NCBI GenBank assembly: GCA_964057225.1
Contig: OZ059899.1
Location: 20,716,501-20,780,500, forward strand
Direction: 5' to 3'
DNA: 64,000 nucleotides
From: Auanema rhodensis
Lineage: Eukaryota; Nematoda; Chromadorea; Rhabditida; Rhabditidae
Of this stretch, positions 37,012-52,104 are shown piece by piece. The position numbers and the translations under genes were made by a program. Numbering within the stretch: position 1 is the first letter of the stretch; each line of letters begins with the position of its first letter. The notes below the pieces were generated by a model, which did no database searches, was not told where the DNA came from, and saw only the letters and a list, made by a program, of their open reading frames with translations.

Positions 37012-40000
37012 ACGATCATAACTAATTTTTGTATTAAGCGTTTCTCAATGTAGTATAGTGCTTTCGATGCGGATTTTTAAGTTGCGTCGATCTGTGTTAT
37101 CAGATTTGCGCTAGCTTAAAAATGCACCGAGATATCAACTGATATAAGTTCACACTTATATCCTCGATTTTCACCCTGAAGAATTAATTTTTTCGTTGAA
37201 TAACTTCGTCCATCGTCTTTGCCTTGAAAAAAGGAATCTAAAAACATCTACTTTTTGTGAAATTATTTTGAAATTTTTAGGGAAAATTTTGGTCAAAATG
37301 TTTTTGGAAGCAATGTTGAGTGTACATGGAATCTCAACATACACTAAGGCATCATTTTTCAAACGATCATAACTAATTTTTGTATTAAGCGTTTCTCAAT
37401 GTAGTATAGTGCATTCAATGCGGATTTTTAAGCTGCGTCGATCTGTGTTATCAGATTTGCGCTAGCTTAAAAATGCACCGAGATATCAACTGATATAAGT
37501 TCACAATTATATCCTCGATTTTCACATTGAAGAACTAATTTTTTCGTTGAATAACATTGTCCATCGTGTTTGCCTTGAAAGAAGGAATCTAAAAACATCT
37601 ACTTTTTGCTAAATTATTTTGAAATTTTTCGAAAAAATTTTTGTCAAAATGTTTTTGGAAGCAATGTTGAGTGTACATGGAATCTCAACATACACTAAGG
37701 CATCATTTTTCAAACGATCATAACTAATTTTTGTATTAAGCGTTTCTCAATGTAGTATAGTGCTTTCGATGCGGATTTTTAAGTTGCGTCGATCTGTGTT
37801 ATCAGATTTGCGCTAGCTTAAAAATGCACCGAGATATCAACTGATATAAGTTCACACTTATATCCTCGATTTTCACCCTGAAGAATTAATTTTTTCGTTG
37901 AATAACTTTGTCCATCGTCTTTGCCTTGAAAAAAGGAATCTAAAAACATCTACTATTTGCGAAATTATTTTGAATTTTTTCGGAAACATTTTTGTCAAAA
38001 TGTTTTTGGAAGCAATGTTGAGTGTACATGGAAACTCAACATACACTAATGCATCTTTTTTCAAACGATCATAACTAATTTTTGTAATAAGCGTTTCTCA
38101 ATGTTGTATAGTGCATTCGATGCGGATTTTTAAGCTGCGTCGATCTGTGTTATCAGATTTGCGCTAGCTTAAAAATGCACCGAGATATCAACTGATATAA
38201 GTTCACACTTATATCCTCGATTTTCACATTGAAGAACTAATTTTTTCGTTGAATAACATTGTCCATCGTCTTTGCCTTGAAAAAAGAAATCTAAAAACAT
38301 CTACTTTTTGCTAAATTATTTTGAAATTTTTCGAAAAAAGTTTTGTCAAAATGTTTTTGGAAGCAATGTTGAGTGTACATGGAAACTCAACATACACTAA
38401 TGCATCATTTTTCAAACGATCATAACTAATTTTTGTATTGAGCGTTTCTCAATGTAGTATAGTGCTTTCGATGCGGATTTTTAAGTTGCGTCGATCTGTG
38501 TTATCAGATTTGCGCTAGCTTAAAAATGCACCGAGATATCAACTGATATAAGTTCACACTTATATCCTCGATTTTCACCCTGAAGAATTAATTTTTTCGT
38601 TGAATAACTTTGTCCATCGTCTTTGCCTTGAAAAAAGGAATCTAAAAACATCTACTATTTGCGAAATTATTTTGAATTTTTTCGGAAACATTTTTGTCAA
38701 AATGTTTTTGGAAGCAATGTTGAGTGTACATGGAAACTCAACATACACTAATGCATCTTTTTTCAAACGATCATAACTAATTTTTGTAATAAGCGTTTCT
38801 CAATGTTGTATAGTGCGTTCGATGCGGATTTTTAAGCTGCGTCGATCTGTGTTATCAGATTTGCGCTAGCTTAAAAATGCACCGAGATATCAACTGATAT
38901 AAGTTCACACTTATATCCTCGATTTTCACATTGAAGAACTAATTTTTTCGTTGAATAACATTGTCCATCGTCTTTGCCTTGAAAAAAGAAATCTAAAAAC
39001 ATCTACTTTTTGCTAAATTATTTTGAAATTTTTCGAAAAAAGTTTTGTCAAAATGTTTTTGGAAGCAATGTTGAGTGTACATGGAAACTCAACATACACT
39101 AATGCATCATTTTTCAAACGATCATAACTAATTTTTGTATTAAGCGTTTCTCAATGTAGTATAGTGCATTCGATGCGGATTTTTAAGCTGCGTCGATCTG
39201 TGTTATCAGATTTGCGCTAGCTTAAAAATGCACCGAGATATCAACTGATATAAGTTCACACTTATATCCTCGATTTTCACCCTGAAGAATTAATTTTTTC
39301 GTTGAATAACATTGTCCATCGTCTTTGCCTTGAAAAAAGGAATCTAAAAACATCTACTTTTTGCTAAATTATCTTGAAATTTTTCGAAAAAATTTTTGTC
39401 AAAATGTTTTTGGAAGCAATGTTGAGTGTATATGGAATCTCAACATACACTAAGGCATCATTTTTCAAACGATCATGACTAATTTTTGTATTGAGGGTTT
39501 CTCAATGTAGTATAGTGCATTCAATGCGGATTTTTAAGCTGCGTCGATTTGTGTTATCAGATTTGCGCTAGCTTAAAAATGCACCGAGATATCAACTGAT
39601 ATAAGTTCACACTTATATCCTCGATTTTCACCCTGAAAAATTGATTTTTTCGTTGAATAACACTGTCCATCGTCTTTGCCTTAAAAAAAGGAATCTAAAA
39701 ACATCTACTTTTTGTGAAATTATTTTGAAATTTTCAGGGAAAATTTTTGTCAAAATGTTTTTGGAAGCAATGTTGAGTGTACATGGAAACTCAACATACA
39801 CTAATGCATCATTTTTCAAACGATCATAACTAATTTTTGTATTGAGGGTTTCTCAATGTAGTATAATGCATTCGATGCGGATTTGTAAGCTGCGTCGATC
39901 TGTGTTATCAGATTTGCGCTAGCTTAAAAAAGCACCGAGATATCAACTGATATAAGTTCACACTTATATCCTCGATTTTCACCCTGAAGAATTAATTTTT

Positions 40001-43000
40001 TTGTTGAATAACATTGTCCATCGTCTTCGCCTTGAAAAAAGGAATCTAAAAACATCTACTTTTTGTGAAATTATTTCGAAATTTTTAGGTAAAATTTTTG
40101 TCAAAATGTTTTTGAAAGCAATGTTGAGTGTACATGGAAACTCAACATACACTAATGCATCATTTTTCAAACGATCATGACTAATTTTTGTATTGAGGGT
40201 TTCTCAATGTAGTATAGTGCATTCGATGCGGATTTTTAAGCTGCGTCGATCTGTGTTATCAGATTTGCGCTAGCTTAAAAATGCACCGAGATATCAACTG
40301 ATATAAGTTTACACTTATATCCTCGATTTTCACCCTGGAGAATTAATTTTTTCGTTGAATAACATTGTCCATCGTCTTCGCCTTGAAAAAAGGAATCTAA
40401 AAACATCTACTTTTTGTGAAATTATTTTGAAATTTTTAGGGAAAATTTTTGTCAAAATGTTTTTGGAAGCAATGTTGAGTGTACATGGAAACTCAACATA
40501 CACTAATGCATCATTTTTCAAACGATCATAACTAATTTTTGTATTAAGCGTTTCTCAATGTAGTATAGTGCTTTCGATGCGGATTTTTAAGTTGCGTCGA
40601 TCTGTGTTATCAGATTTGCGCTAGCTTAAAAATGCACCGAGATATCAACTGATATAAGTTCACACTTATATCCTCGATTTTCACCCTGAAGAATTAATTT
40701 TTTCGTTGAATAACTTCGTCCATCGTCTTTGCCTTGAAAAAAGGAATCTAAAAACATCTACTTTTTGTGAAATTATTTTGAAATTTTTAGGGAAAATTTT
40801 GGTCAAAATGTTTTTGGAAGCAATGTTGAGTGTACATGGAATCTCAACATACACTAAGGCATCATTTTTCAAACGATCATAACTAATTTTTGTATTAAGC
40901 GTTTCTCAATGTAGTATAGTGCATTCAATGCGGATTTTTAAGCTGCGTCGATCTGTGTTATCAGATTTGCGCTAGCTTAAAAATGCACCGAGATATCAAC
41001 TGATATAAGTTCACAATTATATCCTCGATTTTCACATTGAAGAACTAATTTTTTCGTTGAATAACATTGTCCATCGTCTTTGCCTTGAAAGAAGGAATCT
41101 AAAAACATCTACTTTTTGCTAAATTATTTTGAAATTTTTCGAAAAAATTTTTGTCAAAATGTTTTTGGAAGCAATGTTGAGTGTACATGGAATCTCAACA
41201 TACACTAAGGCATCATTTTTCAAACGATCATAACTAATTTTTGTATTAAGCGTTTCTCAATGTAGTATAGTGCTTTCGATGCGGATTTTTAAGTTGCGTC
41301 GATCTGTGTTATCAGATTTGCGCTAGCTTAAAAATGCACCGAGATATCAACTGATATAAGTTCACACTTATATCCTCGATTTTCACCCTGAAGAATTAAT
41401 TTTTTCGTTGAATAACTTTGTCCATCGTCTTTGCCTTGAAAAAAGGAATCTAAAAACATCTACTATTTGCGAAATTATTTTGAATTTTTTCGGAAACATT
41501 TTTGTCAAAATGTTTTTGGAAGCAATGTTGAGTGTACATGGAAACTCAACATACACTAATGCATCTTTTTTCAAACGATCATAACTAATTTTTGTAATAA
41601 GCGTTTCTCAATGTTGTATAGTGCATTCGATGCGGATTTTTAAGCTGCGTCGATCTGTGTTATCAGATTTGCGCTAGCTTAAAAATGCACCGAGATATCA
41701 ACTGATATAAGTTCACACTTATATCCTCGATTTTCACATTGAAGAACTAATTTTTTCGTTGAATAACATTGTCCATCGTCTTTGCCTCGAAAAAAGAAAT
41801 CTAAAAACATCTACTTTTTGCTAAATTATTTTGAAATTTTTCGAAAAAAGTTTTGTCAAAATGTTTTTGGAAGCAATGTTGAGTGTACATGGAAACTCAA
41901 CATACACTAATGCATCATTTTTCAAACGATCATAACTAATTTTTGTATTGAGCGTTTCTCAATGTAGTATAGTGCTTTCGATGCGGATTTTTAAGTTGCG
42001 TCGATCTGTGTTATCAGATTTGCGCTAGCTTAAAAATGCACCGAGATATCAACTGATATAAGTTCACACTTATATCCTCGATTTTCACCCTGAAGAATTA
42101 ATTTTTTCGTTGAATAACTTTGTCCATCGTCTTTGCCTTGAAAAAAGGAATCTAAAAACATCTACTATTTGCGAAATTATTTTGAATTTTTTCGGAAACA
42201 TTTTTGTCAAAATGTTTTTGGAAGCAATGTTGAGTGTACATGGAAACTCAACATACACTAATGCATCTTTTTTCAAACGATCATAACTAATTTTTGTAAT
42301 AAGCGTTTCTCAATGTTGTATAGTGCGTTCGATGCGGATTTTTAAGCTGCGTCGATCTGTGTTATCAGATTTGCGCTAGCTTAAAAATGCACCGAGATAT
42401 CAACTGATATAAGTTCACACTTATATCCTCGATTTTCACATTGAAGAACTAATTTTTTCGTTGAATAACATTGTCCATCGTCTTTGCCTTGAAAAAAGAA
42501 ATCTAAAAACATCTACTTTTTGCTAAATTATTTTGAAATTTTTCGAAAAAAGTTTTGTCAAAATGTTTTTGGAAGCAATGTTGAGTGTACATGGAAACTC
42601 AACATACACTAATGCATCATTTCTCAAACGATCATAACTAATTTTTGTATTAAGCGTTTCTCAATGTAGTATAGTGCATTCGATGCGGATTTTTAAGCTG
42701 CGTCGATCTGTGTTATCAGATTTGCGCTAGCTTAAAAATGCACCGAGATATCAACTGATATAAGTTCACACTTATATCCTCGATTTTCACCCTGAAGAAT
42801 TAATTTTTTCGTTGAATAACATTGTCCATCGTCTTTGCCTTGAAAAAAGGAATCTAAAAACATCTACTTTTTGCTAAATTATCTTGAAATTTTTCGAAAA
42901 AATTTTTGTCAAAATGTTTTTGGAAGCAATGTTGAGTGTATATGGAATCTCAACATACACTAAGGCATCATTTTTCAAACGATCATGACTAATTTTTGTA

Positions 43001-44031
43001 TTGAGGGTTTCTCAATGTAGTATAGTGCATTCAATGCGGATTTTTAAGCTGCGTCGATTTGTGTTATCAGATTTGCGCTAGCTTAAAAATGCACCGAGAT
43101 ATCAACTGATATAAGTTCACACTTATATCCTCGATTTTCACCCTGAAAAATTGATTTTTTCGTTGAATAACACTGTCCATCGTCTTTGCCTTAAAAAAAG
43201 GAATCTAAAAACATCTACTTTTTGTGAAATTATTTTGAAATTTTCAGGGAAAATTTTTGTCAAAATGTTTTTGGAAGCAATGTTGAGTGTACATGGAAAC
43301 TCAACATACACTAATGCATCATTTTTCAAACGATCATAACTAATTTTTGTATTGAGGGTTTCTCAATGTAGTATAATGCATTCGATGCGGATTTGTAAGC
43401 TGCGTCGATCTGTGTTATCAGATTTGCGCTAGCTTAAAAAAGCACCGAGATATCAACTGATATAAGTTCACACTTATATCCTCGATTTTCACCCTGAAGA
43501 ATTAATTTTTTTGTTGAATAACATTGTCCATCGTCTTCGCCTTGAAAAAAGGAATCTAAAAACATCTACTTTTTGTGAAATTATTTCGAAATTTTCAGGT
43601 AAAATTTTTGTCAAAATGTTTTTGAAAGCAATGTTGAGTGTACATGGAAACTCAACATACACTAATGCATCATTTTTCAAACGATCATGACTAATTTTTG
43701 TATTGAGGGTTTCTCAATGTAGTATAGTGCATTCGATGCGGATTTTTAAGCTGCGTCGATCTGTGTTATCAGATTTGCGCTAGCTTAAAAATGCACCGAG
43801 ATATCAACTGATATAAGTTTACACTTATATCCTCGATTTTCACCCTGGAGAATTAATTTTTTCGTTGAATAACATTGTCCATCGTCTTCGCCTTGAAAAA
43901 AGGAATCTAAAAACATCTACTTTTTGTGAAATTATTTTGAAATTTTTAGGGAAAATTTTGGTCAAAATGTTTTTGGAAGCAATGTTGAGTGTACATGGAA
44001 ACTCAACATACACTAATGCATCATTTTTCAA
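37012..44031 (-). repeat. Higher-order repeat in array 2: 3510-bp 10-mer, two copies
   Basis: Copies 37012-40521 and 40522-44031 carry the same ten units in the same order, including units with AACTTCGTCC, TACTATTTGCG with GGAAACATT, GCCTTAAAAAAAGG, and the pair GATTTGTAAGC with AAAAAAGCACC. By eye they differ at only a few places: CATCGTGTTTG (37563), GCCTCGAAA (41784), CATTTCTCAAA (42618), TTTTCAGGT (43592) and ATTTTGGTC (43952). Near identity over 3.5 kb, while units within a copy differ much more, points to recent block duplication. Confidence 0.88.
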
Positions 44032-44733
44032 ACGATCATGACTAATTTTTGTATTGAGGGTTTCTCAATGTAGTATAGTGCATTCGATGCGGATTTTTAA
44101 GCTGCGTCGATCTGTGTTATCAGATTTGCGCTAGCTTAAAAATGCACCGAGATATCAACTGATATAAGTTCACACTTATATCCTCGATTTTCACATTGAA
44201 GAACTAATTTTTTCGTTGAATAACATTGTCCATCGTCTTTGCCTTGAAAAAAGAAATCTAAAAACATCTACTTTTTGCTAAATTATTTTGAAATTTTTCG
44301 AAAAAAGTTTTGTCAAAATGTTTTTGGAAGCAATGTTGAGTGTACATGGAAACTCAACATACACTAATGCATCATTTTTCAAACGATCATAACTAATTTT
44401 TGTATTGAGCGTTTCTCAATGTAGTATAGTGCTTTCGATGCGGATTTTTAAGTTGCGTCGATCTGTGTTATCTTATTTGCGCTAGCTTAAAAATGCACCG
44501 AGATATCAACTGATATAAGTTCACACTTATATCCTCGATTTTCACCCTGAAGAATTAATTTTTTCGTTGAATAACTTTGTCCATCGTCTTTGCCTTGAAA
44601 AAAGGAATCTAAAAACATCTACTATTTGCGAAATTATTTTGAATTTTTTCGGAAACATTTTTGTCAAAATGTTTTTGGAAGCAATGTTGAGTGTACATGG
44701 AAACTCAACATACACTAATGCATCTTTTTTCAA
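42628..44733 (-). repeat. Block of six units repeated 3861 bp further on (46489-48594)
   Basis: Six units of the 10-mer region (42628-44733) recur at 46489-48594, an offset of 11 monomers. Shared marks are TGTATATGGAATC, AATTATCTTGAAA, GCCTTAAAAAAAGG and TTATCTTATTTGC. Beyond 44.9 kb the register slips by whole units: a TTATCTTATTTGC unit occurs at 44469 and again at 45522 but once in the later copy. This shows gain or loss of whole monomers after duplication. Confidence 0.75.
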
Positions 44734-47700
44734 ACGATCATAACTAATTTTTGTAATAAGCGTTTCTCAATGTTGTATAGTGCATTCGATGCGGATTTGT
44801 AAGCTGCGTCGATCTGTGTTATCAGATTTGCGCTAGCTTAAAAATGCACCGAGATATCAACTGATATAAGTTCACACTTATATCCTCGATTTTCACATTG
44901 AAGAACTAATTTTTTCGTTGAATAACATTGTCCATCGTCTTTGCCTTGAAAAAAGAAATCTAAAAACATCTACTTTTTGCTAAATTATTTTGAAATTTTT
45001 AGGGAAAATTTTGGTCAAAATGTTTTTGGAAGCAATGTTGAGTGTACATGGAAACTCAACATACACTAATGCATCATTTTTCAAACGATCATGACTAATT
45101 TTTGTATTGAGGGTTTCTCAATGTAGTATAGTGCATTCGATGCGGATTTTTAAGCTGCGTCGATCTGTGTTATCAGATTTGCGCTAGCTTAAAAATGCAC
45201 CGAGATATCAACTGATATAAGTTCACACTTATATCCTCGATTTTCACATTGAAGAACTAATTTTTTCGTTGAATAACATTGTCCATCGTCTTTGCCTTGA
45301 AAAAAGAAATCTAAAAACATCTACTTTTTGCTAAATTATTTTGAAATTTTTCGAAAAAAGTTTTGTCAAAATGTTTTTGGAAGCAATGTTGAGTGTACAT
45401 GGAAACTCAACATACACTAATGCATCATTTTTCAAACGATCATAACTAATTTTTGTATTGAGCGTTTCTCAATGTAGTATAGTGCTTTCGATGCGGATTT
45501 TTAAGTTGCGTCGATCTGTGTTATCTTATTTGCGCTAGCTTAAAAATGCACCGAGATATCAACTGATATAAGTTCACACTTATATCCTCGATTTTCACCC
45601 TGAAGAATTAATTTTTTCGTTGAATAACTTTGTCCATCGTCTTTGCCTTGAAAAAAGGAATCTAAAAACATCTACTATTTGCGAAATTATTTTGAATTTT
45701 TTCGGAAACATTTTTGTCAAAATGTTTTTGGAAGCAATGTTGAGTGTACATGGAAACTCAACATACACTAATGCATCATTTTTCAAACGATCATAACTAA
45801 TTTTTGTATTAAGCGTTTCTCAATGTAGTATAGTGCATTCGATGCGGATTTTTAAGCTGCGTCGATCTGTGTTATCAGATTTGCGCTAGCTTAAAAATGC
45901 ACCGAGATATCAACTGATATAAGTTCACACTTATATCCTCGATTTTCACCCTGAAGAATTAATTTTTTCGTTGAATAACATTGTCCATCGTCTTTGCCTT
46001 GAAAAAAGGAATCTAAAAACATCTACTTTTTGCTAAATTATTTTGAAATTTTTCGAAAAAATTTTTGTCAAAATGTTTTTGGAAGCAATGTTGAGTGTAC
46101 ATGGAATCTCAACATACACTAAGGCATCATTTTTCAAACGATCATGACTAATTTTTGTATTGAGGGTTTCTCAATGTAGTATAGTGCATTCGATGCGGAT
46201 TTTTAAGCTGCGTCGATTTGTGTTATCAGATTTGCGCTAGCTTAAAAATGCACCGAGATATCAACTGATATAAGTTCACACTTATATCCTCGATTTTCAC
46301 CCTGAAGAATTAATTTTTTTGTTGAATAACATTGTCCATCGTCTTCGCCTTGAAAAAAGGAATCTAAAAACATCTACTTTTTGTGAAATTATTTCGAAAT
46401 TTTTAGGTAAAATTTTTGTCAAAATGTTTTTGAAAGCAATGTTGAGTGTACATGGAAACTCAACATACACTAATGCATCATTTTTCAAACGATCATGACT
46501 AATTTTTGTATTGAGGGTTTCTCAATGTAGTATAGTGCATTCGATGCGGATTTTTAAGCTGCGTCGATCTGTGTTATCAGATTTGCGCTAGCTTAAAAAT
46601 GCACCGAGATATCAACTGATATAAGTTCACACTTATATCCTCGATTTTCACCCTGAAGAATTAATTTTTTCGTTGAATAACATTGTCCATCGTCTTTGCC
46701 TTGAAAAAAGGAATCTAAAAACATCTACTTTTTGCTAAATTATCTTGAAATTTTTCGAAAAAATTTTTGTCAAAATGTTTTTGGAAGCAATGTTGAGTGT
46801 ATATGGAATCTCAACATACACTAAGGCATCATTTTTCAAACGATCATGACTAATTTTTGTATTGAGGGTTTCTCAATGTAGTATAGTGCATTCAATGCGG
46901 ATTTTTAAGCTGCGTCGATTTGTGTTATCAGATTTGCGCTAGCTTAAAAATGCACCGAGATATCAACTGATATAAGTTCACACTTATATCCTCGATTTTC
47001 ACCCTGAAAAATTGATTTTTTCGTTGAATAACACTGTCCATCGTCTTTGCCTTAAAAAAAGGAATCTAAAAACATCTACTTTTTGTGAAATTATTTTGAA
47101 ATTTTCAGGGAAAATTTTTGTCAAAATGTTTTTGGAAGCAATGTTGAGTGTACATGGAAACTCAACATACACTAATGCATCATTTTTCAAACGATCATAA
47201 CTAATTTTTGTATTGAGGGTTTCTCAATGTAGTATAATGCATTCGATGCGGATTTGTAAGCTGCGTCGATCTGTGTTATCAGATTTGCGCTAGCTTAAAA
47301 AAGCACCGAGATATCAACTGATATAAGTTCACACTTATATCCTCGATTTTCACCCTGAAGAATTAATTTTTTTGTTGAATAACATTGTCCATCGTCTTCG
47401 CCTTGAAAAAAGGAATCTAAAAACATCTACTTTTTGTGAAATTATTTCGAAATTTTCAGGTAAAATTTTTGTCAAAATGTTTTTGAAAGCAATGTTGAGT
47501 GTACATGGAAACTCAACATACACTAATGCATCATTTTTCAAACGATCATGACTAATTTTTGTATTGAGGGTTTCTCAATGTAGTATAGTGCATTCGATGC
47601 GGATTTTTAAGCTGCGTCGATCTGTGTTATCAGATTTGCGCTAGCTTAAAAATGCACCGAGATATCAACTGATATAAGTTTACACTTATATCCTCGATTT

Positions 47701-50700
47701 TCACCCTGGAGAATTAATTTTTTCGTTGAATAACATTGTCCATCGTCTTCGCCTTGAAAAAAGGAATCTAAAAACATCTACTTTTTGTGAAATTATTTTG
47801 AAATTTTTAGGGAAAATTTTGGTCAAAATGTTTTTGGAAGCAATGTTGAGTGTACATGGAAACTCAACATACACTAATGCATCATTTTTCAAACGATCAT
47901 GACTAATTTTTGTATTGAGGGTTTCTCAATGTAGTATAGTGCATTCGATGCGGATTTTTAAGCTGCGTCGATCTGTGTTATCAGATTTGCGCTAGCTTAA
48001 AAATGCACCGAGATATCAACTGATATAAGTTCACACTTATATCCTCGATTTTCACATTGAAGAACTAATTTTTTCGTTGAATAACATTGTCCATCGTCTT
48101 TGCCTTGAAAAAAGAAATCTAAAAACATCTACTTTTTGCTAAATTATTTTGAAATTTTTCGAAAAAAGTTTTGTCAAAATGTTTTTGGAAGCAATGTTGA
48201 GTGTACATGGAAACTCAACATACACTAATGCATCATTTTTCAAACGATCATAACTAATTTTTGTATTGAGCGTTTCTCAATGTAGTATAGTGCTTTCGAT
48301 GCGGATTTTTAAGTTGCGTCGATCTGTGTTATCTTATTTGCGCTAGCTTAAAAATGCACCGAGATATCAACTGATATAAGTTCACACTTATATCCTCGAT
48401 TTTCACCCTGAAGAATTAATTTTTTCGTTGAATAACTTTGTCCATCGTCTTTGCCTTGAAAAAAGGAATCTAAAAACATCTACTATTTGCGAAATTATTT
48501 TGAATTTTTTCGGAAACATTTTTGTCAAAATGTTTTTGGAAGCAATGTTGAGTGTACATGGAAACTCAACATACACTAATGCATCTTTTTTCAAACGATC
48601 ATAACTAATTTTTGTAATAAGCGTTTCTCAATGTTGTATAGTGCATTCGATGCGGATTTGTAAGCTGCGTCGATCTGTGTTATCAGATTTGCGCTAGCTT
48701 AAAAATGCACCGAGATATCAACTGATATAAGTTCACACTTATATCCTCGATTTTCACATTGAAGAACTAATTTTTTCGTTGAATAACATTGTCCATCGTC
48801 TTTGCCTTGAAAAAAGAAATCTAAAAACATCTACTTTTTGCTAAATTATTTTGAAATTTTTCGAAAAAAGTTTTGTCAAAATGTTTTTGGAAGCAATGTT
48901 GAGTGTACATGGAAACTCAACATACACTAATGCATCATTTTTCAAACGATCATAACTAATTTTTGTATTAAGCGTTTCTCAATGTAGTATAGTGCATTCG
49001 ATGCGGATTTTTAAGCTGCGTCGATCTGTGTTATCAGATTTGCGCTAGCTTAAAAATGCACCGAGATATCAACTGATATAAGTTCACACTTATATCCTCG
49101 ATTTTCACCCTGAAGAATTAATTTTTTCGTTGAATAACATTGTCCATCGTCTTTGCCTTGAAAAAAGGAATCTAAAAACATCTACTTTTTGCTAAATTAT
49201 TTTGAAATTTTTCGAAAAAATTTTTGTCAAAATGTTTTTGGAAGCAATGTTGAGTGTACATGGAATCTCAACATACACTAAGGCATCATTTTTCAAACGA
49301 TCATGACTAATTTTTGTATTGAGGGTTTCTCAATGTAGTATAGTGCATTCGATGCGGATTTTTAAGCTGCGTCGATTTGTGTTATCAGATTTGCGCTAGC
49401 TTAAAAATGCACCGAGATATCAACTGATATAAGTTCACACTTATATCCTCGATTTTCACCCTGAAGAATTAATTTTTTTGTTGAATAACATTGTCCATCG
49501 TCTTCGCCTTGAAAAAAGGAATCTAAAAACATCTACTTTTTGTGAAATTATTTCGAAATTTTTAGGTAAAATTTTTGTCAAAATGTTTTTGAAAGCAATG
49601 TTGAGTGTACATGGAAACTCAACATACACTAATGCATCATTTTTCAAACGATCATGACTAATTTTTGTATTGAGGGTTTCTCAATGTAGTATAGTGCATT
49701 CGATGCGGATTTTTAAGCTGCGTCGATCTGTGTTATCAGATTTGCGCTAGCTTAAAAATGCACCGAGATATCAACTGATATAAGTTTACACTTATATCCT
49801 CGATTTTCACCCTGGAGAATTAATTTTTTCGTTGAATAACATTGTCCATCGTCTTCGCCTTGAAAAAAGGAATCTAAAAACATCTACTTTTTGTGAAATT
49901 ATTTTGAAATTTTTAGGGAAAATTTTGGTCAAAATGTTTTTGGAAGCAATGTTGAGTGTACATGGAAACTCAACATACACTAATGCATCATTTTTCAAAC
50001 GATCATGACTAATTTTTGTATTGAGGGTTTCTCAATGTAGTATAGTGCATTCGATGCGGATTTTTAAGCTGCGTCGATCTGTGTTATCAGATTTGCGCTA
50101 GCTTAAAAATGCACCGAGATATCAACTGATATAAGTTCACACTTATATCCTCGATTTTCACCCTGAAAAATTGATTTTTTCGTTGAATAACACTGTCCAT
50201 CGTCTTTGCCTTGAAAAAAGGAATCTAAAAACATCTACTTTTTGTGAAATTATTTTGAAATTTTTAGGGAAAATTTTGGTCAAAATGTTTTTGGAAGCAA
50301 TGTTGAGTGTACATGGAAACTCAACATACACTAATGCATCATTTTTCAAACGATCATGACTAATTTTTGTATTGAGGGTTTCTCAATGTAGTATAGTGCA
50401 TTCGATGCGGATTTTTAAGCTGCGTCGATCTGTGTTATCAGATTTGCGCTAGCTTAAAAATGCACCGAGATATCAACTGATATAAGTTCACACTTATATC
50501 CTCGATTTTCACCCTGAAAAATTGATTTTTTCGTTGAATAACACTGTCCATCGTCTTTGCCTTGAAAAAAGGAATCTAAAAACATCTACTTTTTGTGAAA
50601 TTATTTTGAAATTTTCAGGGAAAATTTTTGTCAAAATGTTTTTGGAAGCAATGTTGAGTGTACATGGAATCTCAACATACACTAAGGCATCATTTTTCAA

Positions 50701-52104
50701 ACGATCATTACTAATTTTTGTATTAAGCGTTTCTCAATGTAGTATAGTGCATTCGATGCGGATTTTTAAGTTGCGTCGATCTGTGTTATCAGATTTGCGC
50801 TAGCTTAAAAATGCACCGAGATATCAACTGATATAAGTTCACACTTATATCCTCGATTTTCACCCTGAAGAATTAATTTTTTCGTTGAATAACATTGTCC
50901 ATCGTCTTTGCCTTGAAAAAAGGAATCTAAAAACATCTACTTTTTGCTAAATTATTTTGAAATTTTTCGAAAAAAGTTTTGTCAAAATGTTTTTGGAAGC
51001 AATGTTGAGTGTACATGGAAACTCAACATACACTAATGCATCATTTTTCAAACGATCATAACTAATTTTTGTATTAAGCGTTTCTCAATGTAGTATAGTG
51101 CATTCGATGCGGATTTTTAAGCTGCGTCGATCTGTGTTATCAGATTTGCGCTAGCTTAAAAATGCACCGAGATATCAACTGACATAAGTTCACACTTATA
51201 TCCTCGATTTTCACATTGAAGAACTAATTTTTTCGTTGAATAACATTGTCCATCGTCTTTGCCTTGAAAAATGAAATCTAAAAACATCTATTTTTTGCTA
51301 AATTATTTTGAAATTTTTCGAAAAAAGTTTTGTCAAAATGTTTTTGGAAGCAATGTTGAGTGTACATGGAAACTCAACATACACTAATGCATCATTTTTC
51401 AAACGATCATAACTAATTTTTGTATTAAGCGTTTCTCAATGTAGTATAGTGCATTCGATGCGGATTTTTAAGCTGCGTCGATCTGTGTTATCAGATTTGC
51501 GCTAGCTTAAAAATGCACCGAGATATCAACTGATATAAGTTCACACTTATATCCTCGATTTTCACATTGAAGAACTAATTTTTTCGTTGAATAACATTGT
51601 CCATCGTCTTTGCCTTGAAAAATGAAATCTAAAAACATCTATTTTTTGCTAAATTCTTTTGAAATTTTTCGAAAAAAGTTTTGTCAAAATGTTTTTGGAA
51701 GCAATGTTGAGTGTACATGGAAACTCAACATACACTAATGCATCATTTTTCAAACGATCATAACTAATTTTTGTATTAAGCGTTTCTCAATGTAGTATAG
51801 TGCATTCGATGCGGATTTTTAAGCTGCGTCGATCTGTGTTATCAGATTTGCGCTAGCTTAAAAATGCACCGAGATATCAACTGATATAAGTTCACACTTA
51901 TATCCTCGATTTTCACCCTGAAGAATTAATTTTTTCGTTGAATAACATTGTCCATCGTCTTTGCCTTGAAAAAAGGAATCTAAAAACACCTACTTTTTGC
52001 TAAATTATTTTGAAATTTTTCGAAAAAATTTTTGTCAAAATGTTTTTGGAAGCAATGTTGAGTGTACATGGAATCTCAACATACACTAAGGCATCATTTT
52101 TCAA

